DNA from: JBGSTR01 sp963707135
GTDB taxonomy: Bacteria > Pseudomonadota > Gammaproteobacteria > Chromatiales > Chromatiaceae
Assembly (NCBI GenBank): GCA_963707135.1
Contig: CAVPOY010000036.1
Span: 1 to 49,417, forward strand
Direction: 5' to 3'
Length of the DNA stretch: 49,417 bases
Below are positions 43,756-49,417 of the stretch, piece after piece. Below the pieces are notes generated by a model that had not been told where the DNA came from, searched no databases, and saw nothing but the letters and a program-made list of their open reading frames with translations. A program made the translations under genes and the position numbers. Positions within the stretch are counted from its first letter, which is position 1. Every line of letters starts with the position of its first letter.

Positions 43756-43845
43756 TGGCGGAGAGGGTGGGATTCGAACCCACGGAAGGCTTGCGCCTTC
43801 ACTTGATTTCGAGTCAAGCCCGTTCGGCCACTCCGGCACCTCTCC
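43756..43845 (-). tRNA. tRNA-Ser (anticodon CGA)
   Basis: 90 nt on the minus strand including an encoded CCA. Acceptor stem GGAGAGG/CCTCTCC with discriminator G; D-arm GCCGAGTGGCCGAACGGG-like; anticodon stem CTTGA/TCAAG with loop CTCGAAA, so the anticodon is CGA (reads UCG). A long variable arm (GTGAAGGCGCAAGCCTTC) is typical of serine tRNA, and the T-arm is GGGTTCGAATCCC. All stems pair well. It lies between the decayed block and tadA. Confidence 0.96.
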
Positions 43846-43985
43846 GTTGGCCTCGATCGCATCAGCCCGGCGTTGCGGGCGAGTCCTCCGCTGGTATGGT
43901 CCGCGGCGAAGGCTGCGAGAACGGTCAGCTAGTCTAAGCCCGGCCTGGTACCTTGTCCACGGCGGAATCTAACCGGCGACGGCGG

Positions 43986-44468
43986 TTACCGCCGGGCGCG
44001 GAAAAAGGCCCGGAGCGATTCTCCGCACGCCTCGGCCAACACCCCGCCAATGCAGTCCGTGCGGTGGTTGAAGCGGGCGTCCGACGGCAGCAGCGCGAAT
44101 ACGCTGCCGCAGGCCCCGCCTTTCGGATCGTCGGCGCCGTAGACCACCCGCTCGATCCGGGCGTGGACGATGGCGCCGGCGCACATGACGCAGGGCTCCA
44201 GGGTCACGTAGAGGGTCGTGCCGGGCAGGCGGTAATTTCCGCTTCGCCGTCCGGCGTCGCGAATCGCCTGAATCTCGGCGTGGGCGCTGGCGTCGTGCGC
44301 GCCGATCGGGCAGTTCCAGCCCTGGCCTATGATGGCGCCGTCGCGCACGACTAGGGCACCGACCGGGACCTCCCCGTCTCGGGAGGCCCGCTCGGCGAGC
44401 GCCAGCGCCTCCTGCATCCATCGCTCATCGTCGGGGCTCAGTTCCGGCGGCTCGACGCCTACTCCCAC
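43986..44468 (-). CDS. tadA: tRNA-specific adenosine deaminase TadA
   Basis: 160 residues. TadA converts A34 to inosine in tRNA-Arg(ACG). Zinc site: HAE with His at about residue 63 and catalytic Glu 65, and PCVMC with Cys 93 and 96. DDPKGGACGSVF and FNHR are further family marks. The start is taken as GTG 44468, overlapping the last codons of guaA; ATG 44417 would also include all motifs and cannot be excluded. The order guaB-guaA-tadA is common in gammaproteobacteria. Confidence 0.95.
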   Translation of the reverse strand: MGVGVEPPELSPDDERWMQEALALAERASRDGEVPVGALVVRDGAIIGQGWNCPIGAHDASAHAEIQAIRDAGRRSGNYRLPGTTLYVTLEPCVMCAGAIVHARIERVVYGADDPKGGACGSVFALLPSDARFNHRTDCIGGVLAEACGESLRAFFRARR

Positions 44469-46045
44469 TCGATGGTGCCCGGCGGCTTGCCGGTGACGTC
44501 GTAGACCACCCGGGAGACGCCGGGGACCTCATTGACGATCCGGCGGCTGACGTTGTCCAGGAAGTCGTAGGGCAGGTGGGCCCAGCGCGCGGTCATGAAA
44601 TCGACCGTCTCGACCGCTCGCAGCGCGATCACGTGGGCATAGTGTCGGTTGTCGCCGATCACACCGACCGAGCGCACCGGCAGGAACACCGCAAACGCCT
44701 GGGACACCTGGTCGTAGAGGTTGGCGCGGTGCAACTCCTCGATGTAGATGTCGTCGGCCCGACGCAGCGTCTCGGCGAAGTCCTTCTGGACTTCGCCGAG
44801 GATCCGGACGCCAAGGCCCGGTCCGGGGAACGGGTGCCGGTAGACCATCTCGGATGGCAGGCCGAGCTCGACGCCGATCCGGCGGACCTCGTCTTTGAAC
44901 AGCTCCCGCAGCGGCTCCACCAGCGCGAGGTTCATCTCCTCGGGTAGTCCGCCGACATTGTGGTGTGACTTGATGACCTTGGCCTTGCCGGTCTTGGCCC
45001 CGGCGGACTCGATCACGTCCGGGTAGATGGTGCCCTGGGCCAGCCAGCGCACGTCCTGGAGCCTCGCGGCCTCGTCGTCGAACACCTCGATGAAGGTGTT
45101 GCCGATGATCTTGCGCTTCTGCTCCGGGTCAGAGACGCCCCTCAGGCGACCCAGGAAGCGTTCCTCGGCGTCCACCCGGATCACCCGCACCCCCATGTGC
45201 CGGGCAAAGGTGCTCATCACCTGATCGCCCTCGCCGAGTCGCAGCAGGCCGTTGTCGACGAAGACGCAGGTCAGCTGATCGCCGATGGCGCGGTGGAGCA
45301 GGGCGGCGACGACGCTGGAATCGACCCCGCCGGAGAGCCCGAGCAGCACCTGATCGTTCCCGACCCGGGCACGTATCTGCGCGACGCTGTCCTCGATGAT
45401 GTTGTGTGGGGTCCAGAGGTTGCCGCAGCCGCAGATATCGTGGACGAATCGCTCGATGATGCGCTGACCCTGGCGGGTGTGGGTGACCTCCGGATGGAAC
45501 TGCAGGCCGTAGAAGCCGTGCTCCTCGTCGGCGATGCCCGCGAACGGGGCGTTGGCGGTCTCGGCGATGACCTGGAATCCCGCCGGCAGGGATTCGACCC
45601 GATCCCCGTGGCTCATCCAGACGTCGAGCAGACCGTAGCCCTCGGCGCTGGTGTGGTCCTCGATATCGCGCAGCAGCCGCGAGTGCCCGCGGGCCCTCAC
45701 CTGGGCGTAGCCGTATTCCCGGTGGGTGGCCGCCGCCACCTCGCCGCCGAGCTGGGCGGCCATGGTCTGCATGCCGTAGCAGACGCCGAGCACCGGTACG
45801 CCGAGGTCGAACACCAGCGGGTCGGCCCTCGGCGTCTCGGCCTCGTGCACCGACTGGGGACCGCCGGAGAGGATGATCCCCTTCGGCGCGAACGAGCGGA
45901 TAGCCCGCGGATCCAGGTCATGGGGGTGCAGCTCGCAGTAGACCCCCGCCTCTCGAACCCGACGGGCGATCAGCTGCGTGTACTGGGAACCGAAGTCCAG
46001 GATCAGGACGCGGTCGGCATGGATATTGGCTGCGCTGGCGGGCAT
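44459..46045 (-). CDS. guaA: GMP synthase (glutamine-hydrolysing)
   Basis: 528 residues. N-terminal class I glutamine amidotransferase (VLILDFGSQYTQLIARRVRE; nucleophile in GVCYGMQ, Cys at about residue 89; FHPEVTHT His), then the ATP-pyrophosphatase domain with the P-loop SGGVDSSV, and the C-terminal dimer domain ending PGTIEWE. It makes GMP from XMP and glutamine, the step after GuaB. The start ATG 46045 lies 80 bases after guaB. Intact. Confidence 0.97.
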   Translation of the reverse strand: MPASAANIHADRVLILDFGSQYTQLIARRVREAGVYCELHPHDLDPRAIRSFAPKGIILSGGPQSVHEAETPRADPLVFDLGVPVLGVCYGMQTMAAQLGGEVAAATHREYGYAQVRARGHSRLLRDIEDHTSAEGYGLLDVWMSHGDRVESLPAGFQVIAETANAPFAGIADEEHGFYGLQFHPEVTHTRQGQRIIERFVHDICGCGNLWTPHNIIEDSVAQIRARVGNDQVLLGLSGGVDSSVVAALLHRAIGDQLTCVFVDNGLLRLGEGDQVMSTFARHMGVRVIRVDAEERFLGRLRGVSDPEQKRKIIGNTFIEVFDDEAARLQDVRWLAQGTIYPDVIESAGAKTGKAKVIKSHHNVGGLPEEMNLALVEPLRELFKDEVRRIGVELGLPSEMVYRHPFPGPGLGVRILGEVQKDFAETLRRADDIYIEELHRANLYDQVSQAFAVFLPVRSVGVIGDNRHYAHVIALRAVETVDFMTARWAHLPYDFLDNVSRRIVNEVPGVSRVVYDVTGKPPGTIEWE

Positions 46046-46125
46046 CGGGTCGGGGTCCCTAAGAGTGGGGGAACAAGAGTCGCCGGCTGGGAACCGTGCG
46101 TCATGGCCGGGCTGCCGCCATCGGC

Positions 46126-47593
46126 TCAGGGGTCGATGCGGTAGTTCGGCGCTTCCTTCGTGATCTGGACGTCGTGAACGTGGGACTCGCGCATCCCGGC
46201 GGCGCTGACGCGGACGAATTCGGGCTTGGTGCGCATCTCCTCGATGGTCGCGCACCCGGTGTAACCCATGCTGGAGCCCAGGCCGCCGACGAGCTGGTGG
46301 ATCACGTTCAGCACGCTGCCCTTGTAGGGCACGCGCCCCTCGATGCCTTCGGGAACGAGCTTCTCCTTGTCCGCCTCCTCCTGGAAGTAGCGGTCGCTGG
46401 AGCCCTCCTTGGAGCCCATCGCGCCGAGCGATCCCATGCCCCGGTAGGACTTGTAGGAGCGACCCTGGTAGATCTCGACCTCGCCGGGGGACTCGTCCGT
46501 GCCGGCAAACAGGCCACCGATCATGACGCTGTGGGCCCCGGCGGCGATGACCTTGGCGACATCGCCGGAGTAACGCAGCCCGCCGTCGGCGATGAGCGGC
46601 ACGCCGGTGCCCTCCAGCGCCTCGGTCACGTTGGCGACCGCCGTGATCTGCGGGATGCCGACGCCGGCGACGATCCGGGTGGTGCAGATGGAGCCCGGCC
46701 CGATGCCGACCTTGACGGCGTCCGCGCCGGCCTCGACCAGCGCCTTCGCCGCGGCGGCGGTGGCGATATTGCCGCCGATCACCTGGACCTCGGGGAACCG
46801 CGCCTTGACCCAGCGCACCCGATCCAACACGCCCTGCGAGTGACCGTGCGCCGTATCCACGACAATCACGTCCACACCGGCCTCGACCAGGGCCGCGACC
46901 CGCTCGTCGGTGCCGCGGCCGACACTGACCGCAGCGCCGCAGCGCAGCCGTTCGTGGCTGTCCCGGGAGGCCTTCGGGAAGTCCTTGGCCTTCTGGATGT
47001 CCTTGACGGTGATCAGACCGCGCAGCTCGAAACGGCCGTTGACCACCAGCACCTTTTCGATTCGGTGCTTGTGCAGCAGGCTCACGACCTCCTCGCGGCT
47101 CGCACCCTCCTGGACCGTGACCAGCCGCTCCTGCGGCGTCATGATCGCCGATACCGGCTCGTCCATGCGGGTCTCGAAGCGCAGGTCGCGCCCGGTCACG
47201 ATGCCGACCAGCTTGCCGTGCTCGGTGATCGGCACGCCGGATATATTGTGTGCGCGGGTGAGCTGCAAGGACCTCGCCGACGCTGGTGTCGGGCGAGACC
47301 GTGATCGGGTCGCGGATGATGCCGCTTTCGTACTTCTTGACCGCCAGCACCTCACGGGCCTGGCGCTCGGCGCTCATGTTCTTGTGGATGATGCCGATGC
47401 CGCCCTCGAGCGCCATCGAGATCGCGAGCCTCGCCTCGGTGACCGTGTCCATCGCCGCCGAGACCAGCGGGATCTTCAGCTCGATATGCCGGGTCAGCTT
47501 GGTACGGAGGTCCACCTCGTTCGGCAGCACGGTCGAATGCGCCGGCACGAGGAGGACGTCGTCGAATGTGAGGGCTTCCTGGATCAGGCGCAT
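46126..47593 (-). pseudogene. guaB: IMP dehydrogenase, one-base frameshift (possible sequence error)
   Basis: GuaB converts IMP to XMP with NAD+. Start ATG 47593: MRLIQEALTFDDVLLVPAHS; the frame is normal to DTSVGEVLA. One extra G at about 47268 then shifts the phase; the next frame continues at once with LTRAHNISGVPITEHGKLVG and the whole catalytic part (GPGSICTTR with the active Cys, GGLRYSGDV, GMGSLGAMGS) to stop 46126. Removing that base gives 488 residues, the normal length, with no other defect. Because GuaB is needed for guanine synthesis and all else is conserved, a sequencing error is the most likely cause. Confidence 0.93.
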
Positions 47594-47643
47594 TAGGGGC
47601 GGGCGCTCCCGGGTGAGGACGTAACAGAGAGAAGTAACCGCGA

Positions 47644-47672
47644 AGTATAGAAATACAATACCGCAGGGTAAA
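47644..47672 (-). promoter_or_regulatory. Candidate sigma-70 promoter of guaB
   Basis: On the minus strand TTTACC (47667-47672), a 17-base spacer and TATACT (47644-47649) fit a housekeeping promoter. The bases after the -10 (TCGCGG) are GC-rich, the type of discriminator linked to growth-rate and stringent control, which is known for guaB in E. coli. Transcription would begin near 47637, about 44 bases before the guaB ATG. Confidence 0.6.
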
Positions 47673-47770
47673 CTCTCTATGCCGCCTGACCCCAAGCCTA
47701 GGCCGGGTCCCTCGCCGCACGGGGCGCAAAACCCCGATGGCCGGCGCTCAAGGTACCGGAGCCTGAACCG

Positions 47771-49150
47771 ATGGCAAAGCCGAACGCACCGCCGCTCGAT
47801 TTCTCGCGCGACGTCTATAGCGTCGCCCGTCTCGCGAGCGAGGTCCGCGCCGTGCTGGACGGCAGCTTCCCTCTGCTCTGGGTGCGCGGCGAGATCTCGA
47901 ATCTGGCCCAGCCCGCCTCCGGGCATATCTACTTCACGCTGAAGGACGAGGCCGCGCAGGTGCGCTGCGCCATGTTCCGGGCCAAGCGTCTGCTGCTCGC
48001 GTTCCGACCGGCCAACGGCCAGCAGGTACTGGTCCGGGCGCGGGTGACGCTGTTCGAGCCCCGCGGCGACTTTCAGCTGGTCGTCGAGCACATGGAGCCC
48101 GGAGGCGAGGGCGCGCTGCGCCTGGAGCTCGAGCAATTAAAACGCCGGCTCGCCGCCGAGGGGCTGTTCGACGAGTCCGCCAAACGCCCGTTGCCGCCGT
48201 TCCCGCGCCAACTGGGGCTGATCACCTCGCCGTCCGGGGCCGCGGTCCATGATCTGCTGACAGTACTGCGGCGGCGATTCCCGGCCCTGCCGGTGGTGAT
48301 CTACCCGGCCCAGGTTCAGGGTGAGGGTGCCGTGGCGTCGCTAACGGCGGCACTGGAGATCGCGAACGCCCGCGCCGAATGCGACCTGCTGATCCTGGCG
48401 CGCGGGGGCGGTTCGCTCGAGGACCTCAATGCCTTCAACGCCGAGGAACTGGCGCGGGCGATCCGCGCCTCGGCGATCCCGGTGGTCACCGGCGTCGGTC
48501 ACGAGATCGACCTGACCATCGCGGACCTGGCCGCCGACCGGCGGGCGGCGACGCCTTCCGCCGCGGCCGAGCTGGCGGCGCCTTCGGCCGAGCACTTGGG
48601 GCAGCGGGTGGCGGCTCTCAGGGCGCGTCTAGCCCATCTGGAGACCGCCGTTCTCGGCGGTGCGCGGCAGAGGCTCAGGGTCGCGGTGCGCCATCTTGCG
48701 CTGGTCCACCCGGCGGCCCGGCTCCAGCAGCGGGGGCAACGCTTGGACCATCTGGAGCACCGCTTGATAGCGGCGGTCAGCGCGCGGCTCCGGCGTGCCG
48801 CCTCTCGGCTTCATCCCTGCGCGGCCAGGCTGGCGGCTACCTCGCCCGCGCGGCGCGTCGAGCGGACAGCCCTCGCGCTGGCCGTCCTGTCGCGGCGCCT
48901 TGCAGTGGCAACGGATCGGGCGCTGGAGCACGGCCGGGAGCGGCTCGCCCGAGCCGTGACCGGGCTCGACGCGCGCAGTCCGCTGGCGACTCTTGGACGT
49001 GGCTACGCGATCCTGACCCGGCTGCCGGACGGCGAGGTGGTGCGCGATCCGGCGCAGGCGCCGCCCGGCACGCGCATCCGGGCCAGGGTCGCGAACGGGG
49101 AGCTGACAGCCAGGGTCGAGGCGCCGCCGGAACCTGAACCGGACCGCTAG
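47771..49150 (+). CDS. xseA: Exodeoxyribonuclease VII large subunit
   Basis: 459 residues. N-terminal OB fold (YSVARLASEVRAVLDGSFPL, WVRGEISNLAQPASGHIYFT), the catalytic domain with LGLITSPSGAAVHD, LILARGGGSLEDLNAFN and VVTGVGHEIDLTIADLAADR, then a long coiled coil and the C-terminal end GRGYAILTR. With XseB it degrades single-stranded DNA in both directions. Divergent from guaB with 177 bases between, a common gammaproteobacterial arrangement. Intact. Confidence 0.96.
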   Translation: MAKPNAPPLDFSRDVYSVARLASEVRAVLDGSFPLLWVRGEISNLAQPASGHIYFTLKDEAAQVRCAMFRAKRLLLAFRPANGQQVLVRARVTLFEPRGDFQLVVEHMEPGGEGALRLELEQLKRRLAAEGLFDESAKRPLPPFPRQLGLITSPSGAAVHDLLTVLRRRFPALPVVIYPAQVQGEGAVASLTAALEIANARAECDLLILARGGGSLEDLNAFNAEELARAIRASAIPVVTGVGHEIDLTIADLAADRRAATPSAAAELAAPSAEHLGQRVAALRARLAHLETAVLGGARQRLRVAVRHLALVHPAARLQQRGQRLDHLEHRLIAAVSARLRRAASRLHPCAARLAATSPARRVERTALALAVLSRRLAVATDRALEHGRERLARAVTGLDARSPLATLGRGYAILTRLPDGEVVRDPAQAPPGTRIRARVANGELTARVEAPPEPEPDR

Positions 49151-49211
49151 CGCGTCCGACCGGTGAAGCCCCGTAGGGTGTGCATGGTTTGCATGCCCAC
49201 GCGGTTCGATC

Positions 49212-49417
49212 TCAGCCCTCGGCCCGTAGCTCCTCGCGGATGACCTTACGCAAGGTCTCTTCGAGCAGGTCGCCGGACCGGCGGCCGATGTGCTCCCGCA
49301 AGGCCGCGTTGATCAAGGCGAGGTAGTCGCCGCCCCGGCGTCGTTGACCTGTCCGCGGAACCAGTCGAAACTGGGGCGTCACCCCATTCAGTTCGCGGAT
49401 TCAGGTCTAAATGAACC
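49212..49417 (-). pseudogene. CopG/BrnA-like antitoxin, damaged and cut by the window end
   Basis: On the minus strand FDWFRGQVNDAG, then one base missing near 49335, then GDYLALINAALREHIGRRSG, DLLEETLRKVIREELRAEG and stop at 49212. This is the C-terminal ribbon-helix-helix-type end of the BrnA/CopG antitoxin families (W-F-R...Y..LIN.ALREY). The start and any toxin gene would lie beyond the window. The frameshift may be a base error. Confidence 0.55.

Noticed and set aside
44459..48136. One very long minus-strand open frame that seems to fuse IMP dehydrogenase and GMP synthase
   Set aside because: The frame follows the guaB start, then runs through about 1.2 kb of meaningless sequence after the extra base at 47268, and by chance joins the guaA frame. 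The real guaB sequence is in another phase, so it is not a fusion protein.

Overview
The window looks like chromosomal DNA of a GC-rich gammaproteobacterium. The core genes (hflKC; xseA divergent from guaB-guaA-tadA; kefF-kefC; ybiT) are in arrangements and sequence flavours typical of that class. I cannot name the genus from sequence alone. Many loci carry one-base frameshifts, in-frame stops or internal deletions. Some are clearly relics (phosphoketolase, group II intron, IS30, IS481, helicase). Others hit essential or conserved genes (guaB, zwf) and may instead be sequence errors in the assembly.

Layout. 1-1576: end of hflK and all of hflC (membrane protease regulators). 1804-5874: glucose-6-phosphate dehydrogenase (broken) and a glycogen phosphorylase. 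5906-6425: 3' relic of a group II intron with an intact 34-nt domain V. 6472-13766: accessory genes, namely a VIT-family transporter, DUF1415, a SYLF lipid-binding protein, DUF2934, a glycine-zipper lipoprotein, a secreted lipase/esterase, hemolysin III set inside a decayed transglutaminase gene, and a Crp/Fnr regulator. 14150-18544: a cassette of very small stress or envelope proteins (CsbD, DUF3096, DUF3309, entericidin-like), a cyclopropane-fatty-acid-synthase-like methyltransferase and a Met/Gly/Pro decapeptide-repeat protein. It is bracketed by two inward-facing Crp/Fnr paralogues. 18991-21397: a small lipoprotein, a phosphoketolase relic, a PLDc_N membrane protein and a DUF2254 membrane protein.

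21426-28212 is a complete N-ATPase operon, the alternative F-type ATPase, in the order atpD-C-Q-R-B-E-F-A-G. It has no separate delta gene and has the dual-carboxylate c subunit. A DUF1840 gene follows. 28667-34506 is a segment framed by two nearly identical, inverted IS5-group insertion sequences. Each sits between CTAG duplications. Between them lie Anbu (a proteasome-like peptidase), an N-formylglutamate amidohydrolase-like enzyme and a transglutaminase-like protein. The second IS ends 15 bases before a cold-shock gene.

34851-36446 is the ABC-F ATPase YbiT. 37200-39278 is mobile debris (IS30 piece, IS630 copy with two frameshifts). 39279-41688 is the Kef potassium efflux system on the minus strand. 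42030-43566 is a decayed block: IS481 piece, N-terminal piece of a large DEAD/DEAH helicase, and the 3' half of a tRNA-Pro. After tRNA-Ser(CGA), 43986-49150 is the core cluster tadA, guaA, guaB (minus) and xseA (plus). The window ends in a damaged CopG/BrnA-like antitoxin gene.

I did not find a convincing wholly new system. The best candidates for a closer look are the IS-bracketed Anbu locus with its non-standard partner, the regulator-bracketed small-protein cassette, and the 30-bp-repeat protein whose only frameshift is exactly one short repeat unit.
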